Assembly: GCA_009779845.1 (NCBI GenBank)
Contig: WRBE01000026.1
Span: 1 to 33,416 of the forward strand
Reading direction: 5' to 3'
DNA length: 33,416 bases
Source: Oscillospiraceae bacterium
GTDB taxonomy: Bacteria > Bacillota > Clostridia > Oscillospirales > Oscillospiraceae
In this document: positions 17,771 through 25,211 of the stretch, one piece after another
How positions within the stretch are numbered: the stretch's first letter is position 1
Layout of the letters: each line of letters starts with the position of its first letter
Notes under the pieces: model-generated
The model's database searches: none
Told to the model about the DNA's origin: nothing
Seen by the model: the letters and a program-made list of their open reading frames with translations, nothing else
Position numbers and translations under genes: made by a program

Positions 17771-18388
17771 TTAGAAGTGTGTTACAGCATATTGTACCGC
17801 ACTTCCCCGGCTTTTACAATAGCCGATGAGTAACCAGATTGCCGCTGTCAGCAGGGTAAAGTTCCAGCCTGACCAGAAAAACAGCGTCAGCCCAGCGGCA
17901 AACAACGCTACAATCAGCACCCCGCCCAGCACCCGGTCTACTCGCCCGGCCACTGCGGGGCCAAGGGTATAGGCCAATATGCCGTATAGCCCCCGACCGC
18001 CGTCCAGTTGACCGATGGGCAACAGATTGAACACCGCCGCCCCTAGGCTGATGCCCGCTAGAAAAAATGCGGTTTCACCGCCTGTGTGGCGGCCCCAAAG
18101 GGATGCGCCGTAGGCCAGCGCAAGGTTTGCTAGGGGGCCCGCCAAGGCGATTGCCACCTCGCCTAAATAGCCAATGCCTTGGCCCTCGTAGTCGATGCAC
18201 AAGCCCACTAGCCCCAGATGCAGACGCAGTACTCGGCCACCCAAGGCCCAGATGAGTAGGACATGGCCCAGCTCGTGGGCGAGGGCTGTGATTGCCAGCA
18301 GTGGCAGTAGGTTATTTGCGTCGAAGAGGTACAGGATGGCGATTAGGGTGATGAACCCACCGGAGATAGTGATGCGAGCTGGTTGCAA
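17771..18388 (-). CDS. SpoIVFB-like M50 intramembrane metalloprotease
   Basis: The product is 205 aa and almost entirely hydrophobic. HELGH at 38-42 gives two zinc ligands and the catalytic Glu; the third ligand is Asp129 in NLLPIGQLDGG. This is the M50B arrangement of SpoIVFB, which cleaves pro-sigma-K in the mother cell during sporulation. B. subtilis SpoIVFB is longer because of a C-terminal CBS domain, which is missing here. It starts with TTG behind AGGTGA. It leads the TIGR03960-TIGR03936 unit. A SpoIVFA-like partner lies on the same strand 1.26 kb upstream, separated by a repeat island. Assignment to the sporulation role is inference from context; other M50 roles are possible. Confidence 0.8.
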   Translation of the reverse strand: MQPARITISGGFITLIAILYLFDANNLLPLLAITALAHELGHVLLIWALGGRVLRLHLGLVGLCIDYEGQGIGYLGEVAIALAGPLANLALAYGASLWGRHTGGETAFFLAGISLGAAVFNLLPIGQLDGGRGLYGILAYTLGPAVAGRVDRVLGGVLIVALFAAGLTLFFWSGWNFTLLTAAIWLLIGYCKSRGSAVQYAVTHF

Positions 18389-18847
18389 TTGTTCACCTCG
18401 TTTGTTGGTTGTGTTTTTCCCCTTTGTAGGGGACGTGCCCCTGCGCGTCCCGTGCCCTTGACCTTTTCTGTCGGCGTTGCCGCCGAGGGTTTCTTGGCGG
18501 AGACCGCCAACTGGTCATGTCCTGCCGGACGGGCCTTCTTTTCACCCTACGGGTGTTAACTCAACTAACCATTTGCGAGAAGGACACTCGCAAACGGAAG
18601 TTTCGTAGTATGTCGTTGAACAAAAAGAAGCAAAAAATCAACACAAGGGCTTCGCCCCTATGTACCCCAAAGGGCAAGGGCGAGTGACGACGGTTTTGCA
18701 TCTTATGCCTTGCACTGGTGCCGATAGCCTCTAGCCGGATGTAATAGTCGTCAAAAGTCCAATGGTCACGGGCGGTGGGATTGTGTTTTTGGCGTAAGTA
18801 TGGTAAGATTGTGGAGACGTAGAGTATTTATATTAAGCGAGGTTAAA
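18389..18847. repeat. Repeat-rich gap, left arm of the bracketed island
   Basis: The stretch contains a palindrome GGGACG/CGTCCC (18430-18435 and 18446-18451), the left 45-bp inverted-repeat core (18490-18534), a TTTCGTAGTATG motif near 18601 also found near 24845, and a short GGGC-TTC-GCCC hairpin near 18644. No coding region was recognised. Confidence 0.55.
18490..18534 (+). repeat. 45-bp inverted-repeat core, left copy
   Basis: It is identical in reverse complement to 19553-19597. It begins TTTCTTGGCGGAGACCGCC and ends CTGCCGGACGGGC, and contains an internal GGCGG-AGA-CCGCC hairpin. Confidence 0.85.
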
Positions 18848-19213
18848 ATGAAACGATATAGAGTAGCGGTAATTATCATATTAATACACGCCTTAATTGA
18901 AGTTAGCGGCTTTTTTTCAATGCTACCCATTTGGTTTATGGGGGTTGCTCCTGCGGAGTTTTTACCATTTGATATACCCTCTGTTGATTTTGTTATTGCA
19001 GGTCTCTTCTGGGGTATATTTCGTTCAATTGGAGCGGTTGCACTATGGCATGGAAAAATGTGGGGCTTTGTACTGTCGGGGATAAACTGTATAATCTCAT
19101 TAGTGTTAATGATGCATCTTTTGCCGTTTGGAATTATGGATGGCATTTTGGTGGGTACTGCATTGATTTTAATGTTAACTCAATATTTTGGCAAGAAGAA
19201 AATAATCGAATAG
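18848..19213 (+). CDS. Small four-TM membrane protein of unknown function
   Basis: The product is 121 aa with about four membrane helices and a basic C-terminal tail. The ATG at 18848 has GAGGTT upstream; an in-frame ATG at 18800 lacks a site and adds a non-hydrophobic basic leader. The gene is visibly more AT-rich than its flanks, lies opposite to the flanking sporulation genes, and is inside the inverted-repeat-bracketed island, all of which suggest acquisition. No family was recognised. Confidence 0.6.
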   Translation: MKRYRVAVIIILIHALIEVSGFFSMLPIWFMGVAPAEFLPFDIPSVDFVIAGLFWGIFRSIGAVALWHGKMWGFVLSGINCIISLVLMMHLLPFGIMDGILVGTALILMLTQYFGKKKIIE

Positions 19214-19645
19214 TATAAGCATTATCCACGATTAAAAGTCGGGCGACTGATAGTCGCCCCTGCAAACAACTACCCATTTTCGAGTCCTAGACTCTCCGTC
19301 ACTTAGGAGATTCATTTTGCCCCCGCCCTTGATCTTGCCCAGACCAAAACTCTCTTGACCCTATGCCATCCCCTCATGAGCCCCTTCAAATGACAAGACA
19401 GTGGCACCACAGACTACCCACACCCGTAGGAGAGTACCGCTGCACACCAACACCACCGCCCTATGCCATGCCCAGCCACAGCCCTTAGCGGGTTTTTAGG
19501 GGTGCAACCCCTAAATCGCATTTTTGTTTCTTTTTGGCGAGACAAAAAGAAAGCCCGTCCGGCAGGACATGACCAGTTGGCGGTCTCCGCCAAGAAATCC
19601 TCGGCGGAACGCCGAATAGCAAAGGGAAAAGGTCAAGAGAAAACC
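19214..19645. repeat. Repeat-rich gap, right arm of the bracketed island
   Basis: It holds palindrome GGGCGACT-GAT-AGTCGCCC (19241-19259), palindrome TTTAGGGGT-GCA-ACCCCTAAA (19495-19515), hairpin TTTCTTTTTG/CAAAAAGAAA (19527-19536 and 19543-19552) and the right 45-bp repeat core. No coding region was recognised. Confidence 0.55.
19553..19597 (-). repeat. 45-bp inverted-repeat core, right copy
   Basis: Perfect reverse complement of 18490-18534. A T-rich hairpin sits immediately to its left, and the outer flank to about 19640 matches the left copy apart from a short insertion. Confidence 0.85.
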
Positions 19646-20590
19646 CTAAAACTCCAAATAAAACTCCGGGTTCCGATAAACCCCACCCACCCGCAACTCA
19701 AAATGCAAATGCGGCCCCGTGGCGGCCCCGGTGGCCCCCACTCGGCCAATCCTCTGCCCCAGCGCAACGGTGTCCCCACCACGGACATACTGAACACTGG
19801 CATGGGCATAGCGCGTATAAACCCCGCCGCCATGGTAGAGTAAGATATACTTCCCCCAACTGTCATTCTCCCCAGCGGCCACCACCCGTCCGTTGGCGAA
19901 CGCTACAAACGGGGTGCCAGTGTAGACGGCAATATCGGTACCGAAGTGGAACCGTACCTCCCGCATAATCGGGTGTTGCCGGAACCCGAAAGACGACGAC
20001 ACAGGCCCCGCCACCGGGGCCACGAAGTCTAAATACAGCGGCTCATAGGCAAAACTGGCACCGGCAGGGAGGGCAAAGGCAGAAAACTCCGCCTGTTGCG
20101 CCAAAAACACCTCCACCGCCTCTGGCTCGTCCGGCTGGGTGTGCGTGTCTTCCGGGGCATACGCCTCCTGCGGTGAGAAGATGTCTGACAGGGTCGGTGC
20201 CGGGATCACCTCTTCAATGGGCGGGAACATCTCCATCACGGGCATGGGGGCGGATTCCGGCTCTGCTTTCGCTCCTTCTGCCTCGGCGGCAACAATCACA
20301 TCTTCCGGCTCTCTGCTGCCGAAGGCACGGATGTAGATATCGCCCAACACTTCCATGATACCCGTCTCCCCTGTCAGGGTTTCACCGAGGGCAGAGATGG
20401 CCGTTCGGTAGTCTAACTCCGCCTCCATTAAGGGCTGTACCGTGGTGCGGACTGCCGCCGTGGCATCCGGGAAAAACGCACGGAGCACGCCAACCGTGCA
20501 TAAGAGCACCATGCATATTGTCATGCGGAGTACGGTAAGTTGTCCTGTTCTAAAATGGTGTTTTGTTTGATGTTCGTATCTGTGTTCCAT
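19646..20590 (-). CDS. Membrane-anchored M23 (LytM) peptidase, SpoIVFA/SpoIIQ-like
   Basis: The product is 314 aa from the ATG at 20590, which has GGAAGGGGGG upstream; a longer frame to 20704 lacks a good site and crosses the cotH terminator. A membrane anchor (about residues 20-40) is followed by a long acidic, Pro-rich linker and a C-terminal LytM domain. HFGTD (about 217) and HLHFE (about 293), plus YAHAS between them, preserve the zinc ligands, so it could be an active endopeptidase. SpoIVFA domains are normally degenerate, whereas some clostridial SpoIIQ proteins are intact. The SpoIVFB-like gene downstream favours the SpoIVFA reading, but activity suggests SpoIIQ or a general wall hydrolase. 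Confidence 0.8.
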   Translation of the reverse strand: MEHRYEHQTKHHFRTGQLTVLRMTICMVLLCTVGVLRAFFPDATAAVRTTVQPLMEAELDYRTAISALGETLTGETGIMEVLGDIYIRAFGSREPEDVIVAAEAEGAKAEPESAPMPVMEMFPPIEEVIPAPTLSDIFSPQEAYAPEDTHTQPDEPEAVEVFLAQQAEFSAFALPAGASFAYEPLYLDFVAPVAGPVSSSFGFRQHPIMREVRFHFGTDIAVYTGTPFVAFANGRVVAAGENDSWGKYILLYHGGGVYTRYAHASVQYVRGGDTVALGQRIGRVGATGAATGPHLHFELRVGGVYRNPEFYLEF

Positions 20591-20655
20591 CTTGTCCCCC
20601 CTTCCTACAACGTATGTAAGGAGGGCACAGGATAGACCAAGCTTATAGCAAACGA

Positions 20656-20686
20656 AAACCCCCGCAGTGTGAACCCGCGGGGGTTT
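20656..20686 (-). terminator. Rho-independent terminator after the cotH-like gene
   Basis: AAACCCCCGC (20656-20665) and GCGGGGGTTT (20677-20686) form a perfect 10-bp GC-rich stem. On the minus strand the stem ends in TTTT followed by CGTTTG. It lies 15 bases after the cotH-like stop. Confidence 0.85.
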
Positions 20687-20700
20687 GGTTTGCCGAGCAA

Positions 20701-22464
20701 TCAATGCCGTATAATTTCAATCGTGTGGTCGTCTGAGTGCCATTCCACCTGATACCCCAACGCATCTACAATCGTGCGTAGCGGGACATACACATAGTCC
20801 CGAATCACCACAGCAGAGTCGGATTCGACATCTGCGCCATTTACTGTAAATACATCGGCACCTATGGTGTGGGTAATCGTGGTCGCATCCCGCGTTATGG
20901 TAAGCACTTCGGTTTCCGGGTTAAGGTCGGTAATTAAACCGAATACAGACGCAATCTCGTGCAGGGGAACCATGGCCCGGCCATCAAGTAAAATGGGCGA
21001 TGGATGGAAATCCCGCACTATCCCATCGATAACCATGGTGACAGGATAGCCGTAAGTGTGATATTGCACCAGCGCCCAATGACGGTCATGTCGTTCCGAG
21101 AACCAGCCGGTGGGTGCGTTGGGCCGCTGGTTGAAAAAGTTGTCTAACCACTCAACTCTCGTCTCTAACCAAGTGGTCATATACTCCACATGGCCCATGA
21201 AACTGTCGATGCGCCATAATTTGTCCGGCGTGGGTCGGTGGGGCCTGCCTAAGATATGCGGGTGCCGTTCAAAGTTGCGCTGGAAATCGGCCTCGTAACG
21301 CTCTGCCGTGTCACGGACATGGGCGATGGTGCCGCTGATTGCTGTATCTCGAATTTCATTCCACCGCGCTGCCACTAAATCGAAGATTTCCGGGATGTCC
21401 AACAATGTGGCAAACCAGTCGTTTTGGAACGCGGCGTAGATATCCTCCGGCTCCGGCCAGTCGAGCATATTGCCGATAGAGCGGTCAAAATCCCAGACGG
21501 GGCCAAAATGCAGACGGCGGTCATCCCCCTGTCCCCGGAGAGTCATAAACACACTGAACATGCCCACGTCCGCATTTTTTGTAACCTCTTGCACCAAATA
21601 GAAATCCACAAGAGAGGGCAGGTCAATCAGCGCTTCAACGGCCGCAAAATCACGGGAGTGAATGGTATCGCTGACCCGCTGGACAAAGGCTTGCAGATAC
21701 TCCAGATGCCCGTCCCAGTCGTCATCGTTGGGAAACCGGATATCGTAGGCCATGCCGTCTACAGTAAAGAAATCCTCCCCTTCCACATTCCCCTCTGCCA
21801 ACCAGCCCACCAAGTGGCCGTCCAGTTCAAAGAGATACTCACTAACCGCAGGGTCAGGGTCGAAGGTAAGCGGGAGCCGCCCGGAGCCGATGTCCCGCTC
21901 ATCAGTCAGTTGATAGACACCCATATATTCCCCATTTACATATAAATGGACATGGCGGGAAAATGGAGTGAAATCTAAGTTGTCCAATTGACTTGCCAAA
22001 TAGAGTGCCGTGTAATTCCGCAAAAGGGCCGCATCAAAGTGGTTGGCCAACAAAATCCAGTCCCTGTGGGCGTATCCAGAGTCGAAGAATGGTCTGTCCT
22101 CTGCAAACCGAATCCGCAGAGGGCGTTTATCGGCACCCCGCAGCCAAGTGCTGTTGCCTCTGCCCCGAATGCGGATATCTACATCGGAAAACGCATACTC
22201 TTCCGCCGTATCGGACAGGGTAAGCGTGCCGTCATGCCAAAAGTTCCGCTCTACGGTAAAGGGGTCATAGTCCGAGGTAATGTGGAGCGCAGGGAGTACA
22301 GGGGATGCAGGAGACACAGGATGTTCAGGAGAAGCAGGGTACTGCTCGGTATCGTGTGCCACAGTGGTTGGCACATCCCCCCTGTTCACCAAAAACAGCG
22401 TACCACCCAGAAGCAGAGCAACGGCCAGTGCAAAGGCCGCAATGGTTAGGATTTGTTTTTTCAT
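20701..22464 (-). CDS. CotH-type spore coat kinase with C-terminal copper-amine-oxidase-N-like domain
   Basis: The product is 587 aa from the ATG at 22464, which begins a typical signal anchor (MKKQILTIAAFALA). A Pro/Ser-rich linker (about 38-58) follows. The CotH domain (about 60-430) shows the RIRGRGNSTW, DWILLANHFD, LRNY, VQEVTKNADVG and GPVWDFDRSIGN stretches; the DFD is the metal-binding element of this atypical kinase fold. CotH kinases phosphorylate spore coat proteins in Bacillus. The last about 95 residues (RAMVPLHEIASVFG and YVYVPLRTIVDALGY) match the copper amine oxidase N-terminal-like module common in clostridial surface proteins. The signal anchor and wall module suggest an exported form rather than a cytoplasmic coat kinase. 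Only GGAG about 12 bases upstream serves as ribosome binding site. Confidence 0.88.
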   Translation of the reverse strand: MKKQILTIAAFALAVALLLGGTLFLVNRGDVPTTVAHDTEQYPASPEHPVSPASPVLPALHITSDYDPFTVERNFWHDGTLTLSDTAEEYAFSDVDIRIRGRGNSTWLRGADKRPLRIRFAEDRPFFDSGYAHRDWILLANHFDAALLRNYTALYLASQLDNLDFTPFSRHVHLYVNGEYMGVYQLTDERDIGSGRLPLTFDPDPAVSEYLFELDGHLVGWLAEGNVEGEDFFTVDGMAYDIRFPNDDDWDGHLEYLQAFVQRVSDTIHSRDFAAVEALIDLPSLVDFYLVQEVTKNADVGMFSVFMTLRGQGDDRRLHFGPVWDFDRSIGNMLDWPEPEDIYAAFQNDWFATLLDIPEIFDLVAARWNEIRDTAISGTIAHVRDTAERYEADFQRNFERHPHILGRPHRPTPDKLWRIDSFMGHVEYMTTWLETRVEWLDNFFNQRPNAPTGWFSERHDRHWALVQYHTYGYPVTMVIDGIVRDFHPSPILLDGRAMVPLHEIASVFGLITDLNPETEVLTITRDATTITHTIGADVFTVNGADVESDSAVVIRDYVYVPLRTIVDALGYQVEWHSDDHTIEIIRH

Positions 22465-22508
22465 TGTATTTATAATTCTCCATTCCACAATATGACAATT
22501 CAAAAGAA

Positions 22509-22546
22509 AACGAACACAACCGCCAAAGTCGGCAGTTATGTTCGTT
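22509..22546 (-). terminator. Rho-independent terminator after spo0A
   Basis: Arms 22509-22524 and 22531-22546 pair over 16 bp, the only deviations being two G-U pairs in the minus-strand RNA. TTCTTTTG follows. It isolates spo0A from cotH. Confidence 0.85.
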
Positions 22547-22646
22547 CCGCATTCGGAGTGCAGTATGGCCGACAACGCCTCTTTGTCGCCCATAGTATAC
22601 TAGCTGTCGCCCGCATTGTCAATGGCTACAGTATGCCCCAAAGTGC

Positions 22647-23432
22647 CTAATAATTATGATTCTTCCGCTGTAAATTCAGCCGATCAGCAATCATGGCGAT
22701 AAACTCACTGTTAGTGGGCTTACCCTTTATGTTTGACACCGTATAGCCGAAGAACTTTTGCAACACCTCTAAATCCCCTCGATCCCACGCCACCTCAATG
22801 GCGTGACGGATGGCCCGCTCCACCCGTGACGGGGTGGTGTTGAACTTTTTGGCCACCTCCGGGTACAGTACTTTTGTCACGGCGTTGATGATTTCCATGT
22901 CTCGCACGGTGAGCATAATCGCCTCTCGCAAATACTTATATCCCTTAATATGGGCGGGGACACCGATTTCATGGATAACTTCGGTCACTGTCCGCTCTAG
23001 GCTCTTCTCGCCCCTAGCTTGGTGCATGGCCACGTCTGACATCTCACGATGGTGAGTAATTTTCCCGGTGACACTGCGAATTTTCTCTAACAATGTCCCC
23101 ATATTGAAGGGCTTGAGCATAAAATAGCTGGCCCCTAAACTGGACGCTTCTGTAATCACGCTGTCCTTGTAAAACCCGGACACCACAATCGGGGCGGTTT
23201 TCATCCCCATTTCTCCCAAACGGCGCAGGACATCTAGGCCGTCTAGGTTTGCAAGCAAAATGTCCAAAACCAACACATCCGGTCGGGTCTCCTCGGCGAG
23301 ACGCAGGGCCTCTAATCCGTCGGCGGTACTTCCTACCAGCTCCATGTCAATTTCGTTTTGAAACTGGCCAGCCACGATCCCTCTGTAATCATCGCTGGGA
23401 TCTGCCACTAATACCTTGATCTTTTTGTCCAT
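22647..23432 (-). CDS. spo0A: Sporulation master regulator Spo0A
   Basis: The product is 261 aa, the family's usual length. The receiver domain has the phosphoacceptor Asp57 in VLVLDILL and a switch region up to about residue 120. The C-terminal DNA-binding domain has the diagnostic [21 protein letters not shown] and recognition-helix region [21 protein letters not shown]. Phosphorylated Spo0A binds 0A boxes and starts the sporulation programme. Unusually, the acidic pair that holds magnesium is Asp11-Pro12 rather than Asp-Asp (see findings). The ATG at 23432 has AAGGAG nine bases upstream. A terminator follows, so it is monocistronic. A TGTCGAA box lies 179 bases upstream. Confidence 0.97.
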   Translation of the reverse strand: MDKKIKVLVADPSDDYRGIVAGQFQNEIDMELVGSTADGLEALRLAEETRPDVLVLDILLANLDGLDVLRRLGEMGMKTAPIVVSGFYKDSVITEASSLGASYFMLKPFNMGTLLEKIRSVTGKITHHREMSDVAMHQARGEKSLERTVTEVIHEIGVPAHIKGYKYLREAIMLTVRDMEIINAVTKVLYPEVAKKFNTTPSRVERAIRHAIEVAWDRGDLEVLQKFFGYTVSNIKGKPTNSEFIAMIADRLNLQRKNHNY

Positions 23433-23513
23433 GCTGCCACTCCTTTTCTTGATTCTTGTTTTTGTTCGACCATAACATGACACGATTGATGGAAATGTGG
23501 GTTTAGTGACAAT

Positions 23514-23542
23514 AATTTATCACAGATGTCTGGCTTTTGCAA
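23514..23542 (-). promoter_or_regulatory. Candidate spo0A promoter
   Basis: On the minus strand TTGCAA (23542-23537), a 17-base spacer and TAAATT (23519-23514) preceded by TGA form an extended -10 promoter, giving a leader of about 75 bases before spo0A. A sigma-H promoter was looked for and not clearly found. Confidence 0.4.
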
Positions 23543-23610
23543 GGAATTTCTCATTATTTTTATCAATTTATTTCCGATATTTCCCAAAACCATCATTAAT
23601 TGTAATAATA

Positions 23611-23617
23611 TGTCGAA
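23611..23617 (+). promoter_or_regulatory. Spo0A binding site (0A box) candidate
   Basis: TGTCGAA is the core 0A box. It lies between the queA stop and the spo0A start, 179 bases upstream of spo0A, a plausible place for autoregulation. A 7-bp motif can occur by chance. Confidence 0.45.
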
Positions 23618-23644
23618 TTTTGCCGAAAGAACTATATCAATTCC

Positions 23645-24667
23645 TCAAAGTATCAACATGGCATCGCCGAAGGAAAAGAAGCGGTATCGCTTCGCTACGG
23701 CCTCGTTATAGGCCCCTAAGACGTGTTCCCGTCCGGCGAGGGCCGCCACTAACATAATCAAGGTGCTCTCCGGCAGGTGGAAATTGGTAATCAGGCCGTC
23801 CATGCACTTAAACTCGTAGCCGGGATAGATGAAACAATTGGTCCAACCGGCGTAGGGCAATATTGTCCCGTCCGCCTCCGCCCGTGACTCAATGGTGCGG
23901 CAAGAGGTCGTGCCGATACACACCACTTTGCCGCCTACCGCTCGTGTTCGATTAATCGTATCCGCCGCCGCTTGCTCAATGATGCAATACTCGGCGTGCA
24001 TGTGGTGGTCTTCAATGTTCTCTGCTTTCACCGGCCGGAAGGTGCCGAGGCCTACATGGAGCGTGATCGTGGTCAGTGCAATCCCTCGTTCTTCCAGCCG
24101 CTTTAACAACTCCGGCGTGAAGTGGAGCCCCGCCGTGGGTGCCGCTGCCGAACCCGGCGCTTTGGCATAAACGGTCTGATAGCGTTCTGCATCCTCTAAT
24201 TCTTCCGTGATATAAGGCGGTAAGGGCACTCGGCCTAAACGCTCTAATACTTCTAAGAAAATCCCTTCGTAGTGGAACTGAATCACCCGGTTGCCGTCTT
24301 CGGCTACCTCTTCCACTGTGGCGGTGAGTTCGCCGTCACCGAAGATTAGCTTCTCCCCCGGCCGTACTTTTCGTCCGGGCCGTGCTAACGAGAGCCAGCG
24401 GCCCTCGCCCAAATCTTGCAGTAAGACCAGCTCTACCGCACCGCCGCTCTCCCGCTTGCCGAACAGTCGGGCGGGAATCACGCGGGAGTCGTTCATCACC
24501 AGACAATCGCCGGGGTTTAATAAATCCGGCAGGTCTGTAAACAAATGGTGCCCGGTTTGCCCCGTCAGCTTGTCTAAGGTAAGTAACCGAGATGCGTCTC
24601 GCCGCTCTAAGGGGGTTTGGGCGATAAGCTCTTGTGGGAGATCGAAGTGGAAATCGCTTGTTTTCAT
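23645..24667 (-). CDS. queA: S-adenosylmethionine:tRNA ribosyltransferase-isomerase QueA
   Basis: QueA transfers and isomerises the ribose of S-adenosylmethionine onto preQ1 at the wobble base of tRNA, giving epoxyqueuosine. The 340-aa product is full length: it starts with DFHFDLPQELIAQ and has the family landmarks RDASRLL, NDSRVIPARL, GSAAAPTAGLHFTPELL, VGLGTFRPV and the C-terminal TNFHLPESTLIMLVAA. The ATG at 24667 has GGAG five bases upstream. No tgt or queuosine genes are adjacent. The nearest downstream gene on the same strand is spo0A, 212 bases away. Confidence 0.97.
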   Translation of the reverse strand: MKTSDFHFDLPQELIAQTPLERRDASRLLTLDKLTGQTGHHLFTDLPDLLNPGDCLVMNDSRVIPARLFGKRESGGAVELVLLQDLGEGRWLSLARPGRKVRPGEKLIFGDGELTATVEEVAEDGNRVIQFHYEGIFLEVLERLGRVPLPPYITEELEDAERYQTVYAKAPGSAAAPTAGLHFTPELLKRLEERGIALTTITLHVGLGTFRPVKAENIEDHHMHAEYCIIEQAAADTINRTRAVGGKVVCIGTTSCRTIESRAEADGTILPYAGWTNCFIYPGYEFKCMDGLITNFHLPESTLIMLVAALAGREHVLGAYNEAVAKRYRFFSFGDAMLIL

Positions 24668-24694
24668 GGTGTCTCCATTTTTTTGTTTTGATTT

Positions 24695-24723
24695 ATTATA
24701 CATGGCATAAGAGAATGTGGCAA
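24695..24723 (-). promoter_or_regulatory. queA promoter
   Basis: On the minus strand TTGCCA (24723-24718), a 17-base spacer and TATAAT (24700-24695) give a near-consensus sigma-A promoter with a leader of about 20 bases, too short for a preQ1 riboswitch. Confidence 0.75.
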
Positions 24724-24770
24724 GGGATGGGGGATGTTTTTGTTCTCTTTTCTAGTCCGGCACAAGCTAG

Positions 24771-24857
24771 GGGCTTGTTCTGCCCTGCCGGGTGGTTTTT
24801 TTATCCTGCGGGTATCCAGTGGGCGGCGCACACGCAAAAGTCAGTTTCGTAGTATGC
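24771..24857 (+). repeat. Degenerate copy of the island-associated repeat
   Basis: The order of motifs (CCTGCCGG, a T-rich run, CCTGCGGGTATC, CACGCAAA, TTTCGTAGTATG) parallels the left arm of the island near 18521-18612, but with many changes. The TTTCGTAGTATG 12-mer is shared exactly. No coding region was recognised in 24724-25081. Confidence 0.45.
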
Positions 24858-24892
24858 AGGCCGGTAATGTGGTCAGGGTTCGGACAAAAAAT

Positions 24893-24940
24893 CGAGGTGC
24901 TTTTGCCAGCATTTTAATTAATGCTGCTGAGAACACCTCG
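24893..24940. repeat. 48-bp interrupted hairpin
   Basis: CGAGGTG and CAGCATT pair with AATGCTG and CACCTCG, separated by a symmetrical 7-base internal loop, with a TTAATT apical loop. There is no T run, so it is not a terminator. It could be a remnant of a mobile-element end or a structured RNA. The function is unknown. Confidence 0.5.
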
Positions 24941-25081
24941 GTTGGTTGGAGTTGAATGATGGGGACTGTCCAAACTATTGAAACTACTGTATTTTATAGG
25001 CTTTCAAATGGACTGCATCCATCAAATCATTGAGTTCTAGTCACCACAATCATAAACACGCCATATTTCTGAAGTATAGGA

Positions 25082-25211
25082 TTATTGGTTGGAAAAAAAT
25101 CTGTAAAATTCCCTAATGGCATTTGTGATAGCTTCCTCAAGTCTATTTCTTATACCAAAAGCCCCGTAAAAAAGATTTTCTCCAAGGTGCTCCCTTTCCT
25201 GTTCATATAGA
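25082..25211 (-). pseudogene. Out-of-frame continuation of the membrane protein gene
   Basis: In the frame shifted relative to the upstream gene, about 42 codons read LYEQEREHLGENLFYGAFGI and then a plausible amphipathic helix (NRLEEAITNAIREFYRFF) to a TAA. There is no start codon and a TAG precedes it, so it is not an independent gene. Removing one base near 25210 would join it to the upstream protein (NYLA to LYEQE). Confidence 0.4.

Larger units (their letters stand above)
18456..19640. mobile_element. About 1.2-kb island bracketed by inverted repeats, between the M50 and M23 genes
   Basis: The left edge (from 18456, CTTGACCTTTT) recurs inverted at the right edge (to about 19638). Cores 18490-18534 and 19553-19597 are 45-base perfect reverse complements, extended by flanking imperfect matches. 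The interior has an AT-rich membrane-protein gene and several palindromes. No transposase is visible, so it could be a non-autonomous element or two copies of a dispersed repeat in opposite orientation. It fills the gap between two sporulation-type genes that are often adjacent. Confidence 0.6.

Noticed and set aside
18789..18809. Promoter for the small membrane protein (TTGGCG and TAAGAT)
   Set aside because: The spacer is only 9 bases, far too short.
20591..20704. Longer N-terminus for the M23 peptidase
   Set aside because: It would include the cotH terminator hairpin as coding sequence, while the ATG at 20590 has an excellent ribosome binding site.
23560..23640. Sigma-H promoter for spo0A (AGGAATTG and downstream element)
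   Set aside because: The -35-like AGGAATT is present but no GAAT-type -10 lies at the correct distance.
24639..24694. preQ1 riboswitch in front of queA
   Set aside because: The predicted leader is only about 20 bases and lacks the required pseudoknot elements.
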